Assembly (NCBI RefSeq): GCF_003626535.1
Contig: NZ_RBAL01000007.1
Location: forward strand, 309,424 to 373,423
Direction of reading: 5' to 3'
DNA length: 64,000 nucleotides
Source: Streptomyces hoynatensis
Lineage (GTDB): Bacteria; Actinomycetota; Actinomycetes; Streptomycetales; Streptomycetaceae
Position 1 is the first letter of the stretch; each line of letters opens with the position of its first letter. The notes below the pieces were generated by a model. The model searched no databases and was not told the DNA's origin. It saw only the letters and a program-made list of their open reading frames with translations. Position numbers and translations under genes: made by a program. Below, piece by piece: positions 7,994-16,411 of this stretch.

Positions 7994-8344
7994 ATGACCC
8001 GCAGCCGCGCCCAGGACCCGAATGTCTGCGGAGTGACCGCCGCGATCGCCGTGATCGACGGCAAGTGGAAGACCGTGCTGCTCTGGATGCTGGAATCCGG
8101 CCCGCACCGCCCCGGCGAGCTGCGCCGGCGGCTGCCCGGCCTCAGCGAGAAGGTGCTGACTCAGGCGCTGCGCGAGATGGAGGCGGACGGCCTGGTGCAC
8201 CGCGAGGTGCACGACGTGCTGCCGCTGAAGACGGTGTACTCCCTCACGCCGTTCGGCCTCGACCTCGCGGCGGCACTGGCCCCCCTCTCCGACTGGGGCC
8301 ACCGCCGCCTGGAGAAGCTCGCCCAGGCCGGGCCCACCCCCTGA
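7994..8344 (+). CDS. HxlR-family transcriptional regulator
   Basis: 116-residue winged-helix protein of the HxlR/YodB family. It keeps the early cysteine of the family (residue 12, in NVCGV), followed by AAIAVIDGKWKTVLLWML and the recognition region LRRRLPGLSEKVLTQALREMEADGL, then the wing with YSLTPFG. Several family members sense electrophiles or oxidants through this Cys; others respond to different signals. ATG 7994 has AAAGGA at good spacing. The 136-base gap to the divergent imine reductase gene would hold both promoters; I see no clean dyad in it. Confidence 0.9.
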   Translation: MTRSRAQDPNVCGVTAAIAVIDGKWKTVLLWMLESGPHRPGELRRRLPGLSEKVLTQALREMEADGLVHREVHDVLPLKTVYSLTPFGLDLAAALAPLSDWGHRRLEKLAQAGPTP

Positions 8345-8372
8345 CCACGCCCCCTCTCCCCCTTTCCTTTCA

Positions 8373-8399
8373 CTCTTCCCGCTCTTCCCGCTCTTCCCG
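8373..8399. repeat. 9-base tandem repeat, 3 copies
   Basis: CTCTTCCCG is repeated exactly three times head to tail in the pyrimidine-rich spacer after the HxlR gene. The rest of 8345-8563 shows no gene or element that I can name. Confidence 0.8.
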
Positions 8400-8563
8400 C
8401 CGCGTTCCCTGCCGCGCGGCCGGGGCGGCCGGGCGGCCCCTCGGCCACCGCGCACCAGACTCGCCCCGGCGCCGGCCGCGGGCAAGTACCCACAAAAAAG
8501 TGGCCACTCCGCTCCCCGGCCGCCCGCCGCCCGCCCCGCCCGTCACCCATTCCGCCTGCCACA

Positions 8564-8579
8564 GCAAGCAGGCGCTTGC
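8564..8579. promoter_or_regulatory. Inverted repeat upstream of XRE gene
   Basis: GCAAGC (8564-8569) and GCTTGC (8574-8579) flank AGGC, 32 bases before the XRE start codon. The position would cover the promoter region, so it is a candidate autoregulatory operator. Confidence 0.5.
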
Positions 8580-8610
8580 GTTTGTTAGCAGAGCGAGGCA
8601 CGCTGGAGGC

Positions 8611-8973
8611 ATGGCTTCACTCGGTGTCGGCGGACTGGGCGAGTTCCTGCGGGAGCAGCGCCGGCAGGCGCGGCTGTCGCTGCGGCAGCTCGCCGAGGCC
8701 GCCGGGGTGTCGAACCCGTACCTCAGCCAGATCGAGCGCGGGCTGCGCAAGCCGAGTGCGGAGATCCTCCAGCAGATCGCCAAGGGCCTGCAGATCTCCG
8801 CCGAGACGCTGTACGTGCGCGCCGGAATCCTCGACGAGCGGGTCCAGGAGGCCGCGGAGGAGCACCGGCCGGCCGGGGTCAGGGAGGCGGTCCTCGCCGA
8901 CCCGGGGCTCAGCGAGCCGCAGAAGCAGGCGCTCCTCCAGATCTACGAATCGTTCCGCAAGGAGAATCCCTGA
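8611..8973 (+). CDS. XRE-family DNA-binding regulator
   Basis: 120-residue cytosolic regulator with a Cro/CI-type helix-turn-helix at residues ~8-62 (LGEFLREQRRQARLSLRQLAEAAGVSNPYLSQIERGLRKPSAEILQQIAKGL is the whole domain; the NPYLSQIERG recognition segment is strong). A helical tail follows, ending LLQIYESFRKE. GGAGG lies just before ATG 8611. Its TGA overlaps the ATG of the next gene, so the two are translationally coupled. I recall the same order (XRE gene, HbhA-like gene, DUF2516 gene) at the hbhA locus of Mycobacterium tuberculosis. Confidence 0.92.
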   Translation: MASLGVGGLGEFLREQRRQARLSLRQLAEAAGVSNPYLSQIERGLRKPSAEILQQIAKGLQISAETLYVRAGILDERVQEAAEEHRPAGVREAVLADPGLSEPQKQALLQIYESFRKENP

Positions 8974-9509
8974 TGGCTCTCACCGACGACCTACGCAAGA
9001 CCCTGACCAACGCGACCCCCCTCTATGTCGCCGCCGGCACGGCCGACCTCGCCGCGCAGAAGCTGCGCGACCTGCCGGCGACCTTCGAGCGGCTGCGCGC
9101 CGAGGCCCCCGAGCGGCTGCCGAAGCTGCGCGCCCAGGCCCAGCAGGTGGCCCTGCAGGGCGTGGGCCTCGCGCTCGAGTACGCCGTGAAGGCCCGGGAG
9201 ACCTACGACGACCTCGCCAAGCGCGGCAAGACCGTGGTGGAGCGCAGGCGCGCCGAGTCCGGGCCGCGGGAGGAGACCACCGTCACCGTGGAGCGCGCCG
9301 AGCAGGTGCCGGTCACGGAGCCGGTGACCGAGCCCGGGACCGAGCCCGTGCGGGAGCCGGTCACCGAGCCGGGCGCCGCGGAGGCGAAGCCGAAGGCGCG
9401 GCGGGCCGGCACCCGCAAGTCCGCGCCCAAGGCGGACGGGCCGAGTGCCGCGCGGCAGGCGGGGCAGGAGAAGAGCGGCGCGGAAAGGAAGCCCGAAGCC
9501 GAGGGCTGA
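8973..9509 (+). CDS. HbhA-like (heparin-binding haemagglutinin-type) protein
   Basis: 178 residues without a signal peptide or membrane helix. The first ~90 residues are alpha-helical and amphipathic (LRKTLTNATPLYVAAGTADLAAQKLRDLP, then TFERLRAEAPERLPKLRAQAQ), resembling the coiled-coil part of mycobacterial HbhA. After residue ~105 come degenerate TEP repeats (VTEP, GTEP, REP, VTEP) and a Lys/Ala/Pro tail such as GTRKSAPKADG. In mycobacteria the Lys-rich tail of HbhA binds sulfated glycans and the protein associates with membranes or lipid inclusions. The role in Streptomyces is not known to me. ATG 8973 overlaps the XRE stop codon. Confidence 0.78.
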   Translation: MALTDDLRKTLTNATPLYVAAGTADLAAQKLRDLPATFERLRAEAPERLPKLRAQAQQVALQGVGLALEYAVKARETYDDLAKRGKTVVERRRAESGPREETTVTVERAEQVPVTEPVTEPGTEPVREPVTEPGAAEAKPKARRAGTRKSAPKADGPSAARQAGQEKSGAERKPEAEG

Positions 9510-9698
9510 GCGCCGCAGCGCGCGAGCGGCCGGGAGTTCGGGCATTACGCCCGGGCGTCCCGGCCGGTAGCGTGGGAGGCCGACGCCGGCGCACCCGGCG
9601 TGGGTGACCGGCGGCCGACAGATCCGGCGACCGGCCGGTGACGAGGTGGTCACCGTACTGGCCGACGGTGATCAACATGGACACGGTGGTGGACAAGC

Positions 9699-10034
9699 AT
9701 GCTTCTAGAAGGCTTCAGCTCGCTCATGGGCTTCGTTTTCCTCGGACTGCTGCTCCTGGGGATCTACGCCCTGGTGCACGCCGCCCTCCAGCGCGAGGAC
9801 GCGTTCCGCGCCGCCGACAAGCAGACCAAGCCGTTCTGGCTGCTCATCCTCGGCCTGACGGTCGCGGTCCAGCTGGTCATCCCGGTGCTGCTGCTGGTGC
9901 TGGCCGGCACGATCGCCACCATCGTCTACCTGGTGGACGTGCGCCCCGCGCTGCACGCCGTCTCGGGCCGCGGCCGGGGCAGCGGGTGGAGCAGCAGCGA
10001 CGGGCCCTACGGCCCGTACAACGGGAACCGTTGA
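9699..10034 (+). CDS. DUF2516 family membrane protein
   Basis: 111-residue membrane protein with a first helix at ~10-30 (GFVFLGLLLLGIYALVHAAL) and a long hydrophobic stretch at ~47-77 (WLLILGLTVAVQLVIPVLLL), then the short VYLVDVRPAL motif and a Gly/Ser/Tyr-rich tail. Length and pattern match DUF2516 proteins, which have no assigned function. ATG 9699 has only a weak ribosome binding site. It lies 189 bases after the HbhA-like gene on the same strand and has probably the same regulation. Confidence 0.8.
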   Translation: MLLEGFSSLMGFVFLGLLLLGIYALVHAALQREDAFRAADKQTKPFWLLILGLTVAVQLVIPVLLLVLAGTIATIVYLVDVRPALHAVSGRGRGSGWSSSDGPYGPYNGNR

Positions 10035-10212
10035 GCATCCCCCTTCTCTCCCGGGGCAAACCGGAAGCGATCCAAGAGCAACGCATCGGCAACGGAGGAC
10101 GACTCAGCGCGACAGGACTGTGCACAAGCCCACTGGCGAAGGGTTAGCCCTGGCTGAATTCTGCCCTTAGCATCAACCAGGACAGCCGCTGATGAACGCC
10201 AGAGGAACTGCC

Positions 10213-10833
10213 GTGCGCTTTCGCCTGACGCCCCGGGAGACAAGCTTTTACGAGCTGTTCGCCTCCGCGGCCGACAACATTTTGCGTGGCTCTCAGCTGC
10301 TGATGGAGCTTCTCGGGGCCGAGCCCGCTACGCGCGTGGAAATCGCCGACCGGATGCGGGCCGCGGAGCACGCGGGCGACGACGTCACGCACGCGATCTT
10401 CCACCAGCTGAACTCGTCGTTCATCACCCCGTTCGACCGGGAGGACATCTACCGCCTCGCCGGCGCCCTCGACGACATCATGGACTTCATGGAGGAGGCC
10501 GTCGACCTCGTCGTCCTCTACGAGATCGACGAGCTGCCCAAGGGGGTCGAGCGGCAGATCGAGGTCCTCGGCCGGGCCGCCGAGCTCACGGCCGCCGCGA
10601 TGCCGAACCTCCGCACCATGGACCACCTCACCGAGTACTGGATCGAGGTGAACCGCCTGGAGAACCAGGCGGACCGCATCCACCGCAAACTCCTGGCACA
10701 TTTGTTCAACGGCACCTATGAGGCCATAGAAGTGATGAAGCTCAAGCAGATCGTGGACGTGCTGGAGGAGGCCGCGGACGCCTTCGAGGCGGTGGCCAAC
10801 ACGGTGGAGACGATCGCGGTCAAGGAGTCCTGA
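10213..10833 (+). CDS. DUF47 (PhoU-like) phosphate transport accessory protein
   Basis: 206-residue all-helical cytosolic protein of the DUF47/PhoU-like family, usually encoded beside Pit transporters and thought to modulate them. The family opening RFRLTPRETSFYELF is present, as are the acidic, metal-coordinating-type motifs RAAEHAGDDVTHAIF and ENQADRIHRKLL of PhoU-like bundles. GTG 10213 is chosen because AGAGGA stands six bases upstream and family members begin at this point; the ATG at 10192 would add seven unrelated residues. The Pit gene follows after 7 bases, giving a two-gene operon. Confidence 0.93.
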   Translation: MRFRLTPRETSFYELFASAADNILRGSQLLMELLGAEPATRVEIADRMRAAEHAGDDVTHAIFHQLNSSFITPFDREDIYRLAGALDDIMDFMEEAVDLVVLYEIDELPKGVERQIEVLGRAAELTAAAMPNLRTMDHLTEYWIEVNRLENQADRIHRKLLAHLFNGTYEAIEVMKLKQIVDVLEEAADAFEAVANTVETIAVKES

Positions 10834-10840
10834 GGCGGCC

Positions 10841-11839
10841 GTGGACACCCTCGCCCTGGTCGTCGTTGTCGTCACCGCGCTGTTCTTCGCCTACACGAAC
10901 GGCTTCCACGACTCGGCCAACGCCATCGCGACCTCCATATCGACCCGGGCGCTGACCCCGCGGGTCGCGCTCGCGATGGCGGCGTTCATGAACCTCGCCG
11001 GGGCCTTCCTCGGCAGCGGGGTGGCCAAGACGGTCAGCGAGGGCGTCATCGAGACGCCGTCCGGGAACGAGGGGATGAGCATCCTCTTCGCCGCCCTGCT
11101 CGGCGCGATCGTCTGGAACCTCGTCTCCTGGTACTACGGCCTGCCGTCCTCCTCCTCCACCGCCCTCTTCGGCGGGATGATCGGCGCGGCCCTGGCGGCC
11201 ACCTCGGGCGTGCACTGGCGCGAGGTGGCGCTGAAGATCGTGCTGCCGATGTTCCTGTCCCCGCTGATCGGCCTGGTCCTCGGCTATCTCGCGATGGTCG
11301 CGCTGCTGTGGATCTTCCGCAGGGCCAATCCGCGGCGCGCTCAGCGCGGCTTCCGCATGGCGCAGACGGTCTCCGCCGCGGCCATGGCGCTGGGGCACGG
11401 CCTGCAGGACGCCCAGAAGGCGATGGGCGTGGTGGTGCTGGCCCTGGTGATCGCCGACGTCGAGGACGAGAGCTCCGCCATCCCCGTCTGGGTCAAGCTC
11501 GCCTGCGCGGCCACGCTCTCGCTCGGCACCTACGCGGGCGGCTGGCGCATCATGCGCACGCTGGGGCGCCGGATCATCGAGCTCGACCCGCCGCGGGGCT
11601 TCGCGGCCGAGACCACCGCGGCCTCCGTCCTGTACTCGGCCTCGTACGTCTTCCACGCCCCGGTCTCCACGACCCACGTGATCAGCTCCGCGATCATGGG
11701 CGTCGGCGCGACCCGCAGGCTCAGCGCCGTGCGCTGGGGGGTGGCCCAGAACATCGTCACCGGCTGGTTCGTGACGATGCCCGCCGCCGCGGCCGTCGCC
11801 GCGCTGTGCTATCTGCTGACCCGGCTGGCCGTCGGCTGA
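10841..11839 (+). CDS. pit: Pit-family inorganic phosphate transporter
   Basis: 332-residue membrane protein of the PiT family, which takes up metal-phosphate or phosphate with protons at low affinity. The two duplicated signature regions are visible: GFHDSANAIATSISTRALTP near the N-terminus and VSTTHVISSAIMGVGATRR near the C-terminus. The middle holds ~9-10 hydrophobic helices. Start GTG 10841 with GAGG just upstream; cotranscribed with the DUF47 gene. It faces the pst operon across a protease gene, so low- and high-affinity phosphate uptake lie side by side. Confidence 0.95.
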   Translation: MDTLALVVVVVTALFFAYTNGFHDSANAIATSISTRALTPRVALAMAAFMNLAGAFLGSGVAKTVSEGVIETPSGNEGMSILFAALLGAIVWNLVSWYYGLPSSSSTALFGGMIGAALAATSGVHWREVALKIVLPMFLSPLIGLVLGYLAMVALLWIFRRANPRRAQRGFRMAQTVSAAAMALGHGLQDAQKAMGVVVLALVIADVEDESSAIPVWVKLACAATLSLGTYAGGWRIMRTLGRRIIELDPPRGFAAETTAASVLYSASYVFHAPVSTTHVISSAIMGVGATRRLSAVRWGVAQNIVTGWFVTMPAAAAVAALCYLLTRLAVG

Positions 11840-12041
11840 CCGAGGCGGCCCCGCGGCGGAATGCGACCGCCCCCGGCCGAAAAGCGAACGCCCCCGGACC
11901 GAACACCGCCGAAGACGGCAGAACGCGACCGGGCGAGGGCCGATTCAGGACCCATCGGGACCGACCCGCGCATCGTTCATCACATGCGGAGCGCGGCCAT
12001 AAGCGGCACAACACTCTCACTATTCCCCTGCGTCATCGGAT

Positions 12042-12053
12042 CGTTTCGAAACG
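12042..12053. promoter_or_regulatory. 12-bp perfect palindrome upstream of protease
   Basis: CGTTTCGAAACG is self-complementary and lies 55 bases before the protease start codon, in a locally AT-richer promoter region. It could be an operator; LacI-type sites in Streptomyces often contain CGAAA/TTTCG half-sites, but the regulator is unknown. Confidence 0.45.
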
Positions 12054-12108
12054 TACACCCCTACGGAACCAAAAAGAACGGGAGGACTAACGAACGAAGG
12101 GCATTCCC

Positions 12109-15100
12109 TTGAAGCCAAAAAGGAAACAGATACGATCGCGCGGCTCGGTGATGATCGCCTGCATCGCCGTGGCCGCCGCCCTCGCCGCCCAGGGAACGGG
12201 ACCCGCCACGGCCGCCGAAGGCCCGTCCGGCGCGGCCCCTCCCGGCCAGGGCCGCTCCCTCACGCTGCTCACCGGGGACCGGGTTCTGCTCGGCGGCGAC
12301 GGCCGGGTCAACGGCTATCTGCACGCCGAGGGCCGCGAGGACGTCCCCGCGCGGGTCTTCACCGCGGGCGGGGACACCCTGGTCGTGCCGCTCGACGTCC
12401 TGCCGCTGATCGGCGACGGCACGCTCGACCGCAGGCTGTTCGACGTCTCGGAGCTGGGCCGCGAGGAGTACCGGCGGGCCGGGGGCCTGCCGGTCATCGT
12501 CACCTACGCGGACGAACGGCAGCCGGAACTGCTCGCGGAGGAGACGGGAACCGACAGCACCGAGCTCGCCTCGATCAACGGCGAGGCACTCACCGTCACC
12601 GAGGAGGAGGCCGCCGGGGTCTGGGAGGCGCTCACCGGCCCGGCCGGCGACAGCCGGACCCTGGCCGCCGCCCCGGGAGTCGAGAGCGTCTCCCTCGACG
12701 GCATCGTCGAGAAGGCGCTCGACGAGAGCGTCCCGCAGATCGGCGCCCCCGAGGTCTGGGACGCCGGATATGACGGGGAAGGCGTGAAGATCGCCGTCCT
12801 CGACACCGGCATCAGCACCACCCACCCCGACGTGGCCGGCCAGGTGGTCGCCGCGGAGAACTTCTCCGAGGCCGCGGACGCCGAGGACCACGACGGGCAC
12901 GGCACCCACGTCGCCTCGACCGCCGCGGGCACCGGCGCGATGTCCGACGGCCGCTACCGGGGCGTGGCCCCCGGGGCCGAACTGCTCAACGGCAAGGTCC
13001 TCGACGACACCGGCTACGGCTACGAGTCGGACATCATCGAGGGCATGGAGTGGGCCGTCGCGCAGCAGGCCGACATCGTCAGCATGAGCCTCGGCGGCAC
13101 CCCTGGCACCGCGATCGACCCGCTCGAAGAGGCCGTGAACACGCTCTCCGCCGAGTCGGACTCCCTGTTCGTGGTCGCCGCGGGCAACGCGGGCCCCAGC
13201 GCCGCCTCGATCGGCTCGCCGGGCACCGCCGACGCCGCCCTCACCCTCGGCGCCGTCGACAAGTCCGACGGGCTCGCCCCCTTCTCCTCCGTCGGCCCGC
13301 GCCTCAGGGACGGCGCGGTCAAGCCCGACGTCACCGCGCCCGGCGTCGACATCGCCGCCGCGGGCGCCGAGGGCGCCGCCATCTGGGACTACGGCACCCC
13401 GGTCGAGGACGGCTACGTCGCCATCTCCGGCACCTCGATGGCCACCCCGCACGCCGCCGGCACCGCCGCCCTCGTCGCCCAGGCCCACCCCGACTGGACC
13501 GGCGAGGAGATCAAGGCCGCGATCATCGCCTCCGCCCAGCCCGGCGCGGCCTACACCCCCTACCAGCAGGGGGCCGGCCGCATCTGGGCCCCGGGCGCCG
13601 TCGCCCAGACCGTCCTCGCCGAAGAGCCGCTCAGCTTCGGCTCCGTCGCCTACCCGCACGAGGACGACCAGCCGGTCGTCAGGGACCTGACCTACCGGAA
13701 CCTCGGCGAGCAGGACGTCACCCTCGACCTCACCGCCACCGGCACCGGCCCCGACGGGGCCCAGGCCCCCGAGGGCTTCTTCACCCTGAGCGCGGACCGG
13801 GTGACCGTTCCCGCGGGCGAGACGGCCACCGTACAGGTCGCCGCGGACACCTCCCTGGGCGGCGAACTCTACGGCTCCTACGGGCTGTACGTCACCGCCA
13901 CCCCGGACGGTGACGGCCAGGCCGTCACCACCGCGGGCGCCGTCGTCCGCGAGGAGCAGCGCTTCGACCTCACCATCAACGCCACCGGCCGCGACGGCGC
14001 CCCGAGCGACGCCTGGTCGGTGACCCTGTTCAGCCTGGAGACCGCGGAGTTCGTGGACGTCCCGGCCGGCGAGGACGGCACCACCACCGTCCGGCTGCCC
14101 GAGGGCGAGTACCTGGTGGACGTGGCCATCCCGCTGCTCCCCGAGGGCTCCGAGGAGCCCACCGGCTACGACTGGCTGCTCCAGCCCGCCGTCCGGCTCG
14201 CCGAGGACACGACCGTGGACGCGAACGCGGCCGAGGCGCAGACCGTCACCTTCGACGGCCCGGACGCGGACGCCACCCTCTCCGACCTCACCGTCGGCCT
14301 GGACATGACCTCGCCCGACGGCACCATCGGCTACGGCACCGCCTGGCTCAGCGGCGGCTTCCCCGACGGCTTCCGCACCGCCGCGCTCGGCCCGGTGGCC
14401 GAGGGCTGGCAGGCCGGCGCCTACGCCGCGGCCACCCTGGCGAGCGCCGAGCGCGAGGTCTACCTCGCCGACCGCCTCGAGGGCGAGTTCTACACCGGCG
14501 TCCACGTGCAGGTCGGCGAGGAGGAGCTGGCCACGCTCACCACCGAGCAGGGCGCGACCCTGCCCGACCGCATCGGGTACCTGTTCACCTCCTCCTCCTG
14601 GGTGCCGTGGCAGACCGCGCGCCCGACCTCGCTGCCCGCCACCCGCGTCGTGTACGTGCAGGCCACCGCGGGCGAGTGGCAGCAGACGTTCTGGCAGGAC
14701 GAGTCCTCCGAGGTCACCGAGGTCAGCTACGTCTCCGACGCCCGCGCCCTGGAGCCCGGCGGGAGCTACGAGGACACCTTCAACGTCGGCGTCTTCGGCC
14801 CGAAGATCGGCCCCGGCGAGGGCATCTTCCGGACGGGCGACACCCTGTGGGCCATCGTCAACCTGTTCGGCGACGGCGCGGGGCACAGCGGTGGCAGCGT
14901 CTACGACTCCGCCACCACCACGCTGTACCGCGACGGCGAGGTCCTGGCCGAGGCCGAGGTCTCGCTCGACGCGGCGCAGTTCCACCTGCCCGCCGAGGAG
15001 GGCGACTACCGGCTGGTCACCACCGCCCGCCGGGACGGGGTCGGCGCCACGGTGAGCACGGAGGTGAGCGCCACCTACACCTTCACCTCCGCCGGCGTCG

Positions 15101-15423
15101 CCGAGAACGAGACCGTGCAACTGCCCGCCACCGCGGTGCGCTTCACCCCGGAACTGGCCCTGGACAGCACCGCGCCCGCCGGGCAGCCGTACCTGGTCCC
15201 GGTCACCGTGCAGGGCTCGGCGGCGCAGGACGGCGCGGGCGGCCCGGCCGTGTCCGTCTCCTACGACTCGGGCCGGACCTGGGAGGAGGTGCCGGTGCAG
15301 GACGGCGCGGTCCAGGTGGACAACCCGGCCGCCGGCGGCACGGTCTCCTTCCGCGCCGAGGTGGCGGACGCCCAGGGCGACACCCTGAGCCAGACCATCC
15401 TCGACGCCTACCGCACCGCCTGA
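12109..15423 (+). CDS. Secreted subtilisin-like serine protease (S8 family), 1104 residues
   Basis: Large extracellular protease. The signal peptide is residues 1-37 (basic MKPKRKQIRSRG, hydrophobic VMIACIAVAAALAAQG, AxA-like cleavage near ATAAEG). A propeptide of ~165 residues follows, then the S8 domain with Asp232 (VLDTGIS), His264 (DGHGTHVAS), Asn360 (AAGNAG) and Ser443 (GTSMATPHAAG), so the catalytic set is complete. From about residue 520 come beta-sandwich regions that probably aid substrate binding. The start is TTG 12109, with GAAGGG eight bases upstream; no ATG start would keep the basic part of the signal. It sits alone between the Pit and Pst loci, convergent with pstB. Substrate unknown. 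Confidence 0.93.
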   Translation: MKPKRKQIRSRGSVMIACIAVAAALAAQGTGPATAAEGPSGAAPPGQGRSLTLLTGDRVLLGGDGRVNGYLHAEGREDVPARVFTAGGDTLVVPLDVLPLIGDGTLDRRLFDVSELGREEYRRAGGLPVIVTYADERQPELLAEETGTDSTELASINGEALTVTEEEAAGVWEALTGPAGDSRTLAAAPGVESVSLDGIVEKALDESVPQIGAPEVWDAGYDGEGVKIAVLDTGISTTHPDVAGQVVAAENFSEAADAEDHDGHGTHVASTAAGTGAMSDGRYRGVAPGAELLNGKVLDDTGYGYESDIIEGMEWAVAQQADIVSMSLGGTPGTAIDPLEEAVNTLSAESDSLFVVAAGNAGPSAASIGSPGTADAALTLGAVDKSDGLAPFSSVGPRLRDGAVKPDVTAPGVDIAAAGAEGAAIWDYGTPVEDGYVAISGTSMATPHAAGTAALVAQAHPDWTGEEIKAAIIASAQPGAAYTPYQQGAGRIWAPGAVAQTVLAEEPLSFGSVAYPHEDDQPVVRDLTYRNLGEQDVTLDLTATGTGPDGAQAPEGFFTLSADRVTVPAGETATVQVAADTSLGGELYGSYGLYVTATPDGDGQAVTTAGAVVREEQRFDLTINATGRDGAPSDAWSVTLFSLETAEFVDVPAGEDGTTTVRLPEGEYLVDVAIPLLPEGSEEPTGYDWLLQPAVRLAEDTTVDANAAEAQTVTFDGPDADATLSDLTVGLDMTSPDGTIGYGTAWLSGGFPDGFRTAALGPVAEGWQAGAYAAATLASAEREVYLADRLEGEFYTGVHVQVGEEELATLTTEQGATLPDRIGYLFTSSSWVPWQTARPTSLPATRVVYVQATAGEWQQTFWQDESSEVTEVSYVSDARALEPGGSYEDTFNVGVFGPKIGPGEGIFRTGDTLWAIVNLFGDGAGHSGGSVYDSATTTLYRDGEVLAEAEVSLDAAQFHLPAEEGDYRLVTTARRDGVGATVSTEVSATYTFTSAGVAENETVQLPATAVRFTPELALDSTAPAGQPYLVPVTVQGSAAQDGAGGPAVSVSYDSGRTWEEVPVQDGAVQVDNPAAGGTVSFRAEVADAQGDTLSQTILDAYRTA

Positions 15424-15494
15424 CCGGCGCGCGACCGGCGCACTGACCGGCGCCCGACCGGTGCCCGGCCACCGGCACCGGCCGCCGTGCGAAG

Positions 15495-15534
15495 CATCTC
15501 GGGCCGCCCGGCTCAGCCGAAGCGGCCCGAGATG
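15495..15534. terminator. Bidirectional hairpin between protease and pstB
   Basis: Arms CATCTCGGGCCGC (15495-15507) and GCGGCCCGAGATG (15522-15534) pair perfectly over a 14-base loop. The stem includes the last codons of pstB. It serves two convergent genes; no U-tract, as is common in Streptomyces. Confidence 0.75.
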
Positions 15535-16292
15535 TAGTCCTCGGTGTCGGGCACCGAGGGGTTGGAGAAGATCTTCTCGGTGGCGTCCACCTCGATCAGC
15601 CGCCCCGGGCGCCCGACGGCCGGGAGGTTGAAGAACGCGGTGCGGTCCGAGACCCGGGCGGCCTGCTGCATGTTGTGGGTGACGATGACGATCGTGTAGC
15701 GCGTCTTCAGCTTGTCGATCAGGTCCTCGATGGCCAGCGTCGAGATCGGGTCGAGCGCCGAGCACGGCTCGTCCATCAGCAGCACCTCGGGCTCCACCGC
15801 GATCGCCCTGGCGATGCACAGCCGCTGCTGCTGTCCGCCGGAGAGCCCGGAACCCGGCCGGTTCAGGCGGTCCTTGACCTCGTGCCACAGGTTCGCCCCG
15901 CGCAGGTTGCGCTCCACGATGTCGTCGAGCTCCGACTTGCGGTACCTGATGCCGTTCAGCCGCAGCCCGGCGGCCACGTTGTCGTAGATCGACATGGTGG
16001 GGAAGGGGTTGGGGCGCTGGAAGACCATGCCCACGGTCCTGCGCACGGCCACCGGGTCCACCTCGGGCCCGTACAGGTCCTCGTTGTCGAGCAGGACCTT
16101 GCCCTCCACCCGGCCGCCCGGGGTGACCTCGTGCATCCGGTTGAGCGTGCGCAGCAGGGTCGACTTCCCGCAGCCCGAGGGCCCGATGAACGCGGTCACC
16201 GAGGTCGGCTCCACGTGCATGGTGATGTCCTCGATCGCCTTGTGCGCGCCGTAGTAGGCGGTCAGTCCGTGGACGTCGATGCGTTTGGCCAT
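15513..16292 (-). CDS. pstB: Phosphate ABC transporter ATPase PstB
   Basis: 259-residue cytosolic ATPase that powers high-affinity phosphate import by the PstSCAB complex. Walker [10 protein letters not shown] (~37-45), Q-loop FQRPNPFP, signature LSGGQQQR and Walker [14 protein letters not shown] are intact, followed by the H-loop VTHNMQQA. The [18 protein letters not shown] region and the C-terminal DYISGRFG are typical of PstB. ATG 16292 is the only start that preserves the [10 protein letters not shown] opening. Last gene of the pstSCAB operon, 119 bases after pstA. Confidence 0.97.
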   Translation of the reverse strand: MAKRIDVHGLTAYYGAHKAIEDITMHVEPTSVTAFIGPSGCGKSTLLRTLNRMHEVTPGGRVEGKVLLDNEDLYGPEVDPVAVRRTVGMVFQRPNPFPTMSIYDNVAAGLRLNGIRYRKSELDDIVERNLRGANLWHEVKDRLNRPGSGLSGGQQQRLCIARAIAVEPEVLLMDEPCSALDPISTLAIEDLIDKLKTRYTIVIVTHNMQQAARVSDRTAFFNLPAVGRPGRLIEVDATEKIFSNPSVPDTEDYISGRFG

Positions 16293-16411
16293 GGCGGGTG
16301 GTCGTTCTCCTGTCCTTGCGTGTCCGTGCAGGTTCCTCGTGACGCCCGGCGGGCCCGGTGGGCGCGGCGGCTCCCGGGGGTGCGGCGGCTTCCGGGGGTG
16401 CGGCGGCGGGG

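Noticed and set aside
10035..10212. Possible PHO box before the DUF47-pit operon
   Set aside because: No GTTCAC-like direct repeats in 11-base register; only unrelated GGTTAG/CCTTAG fragments.
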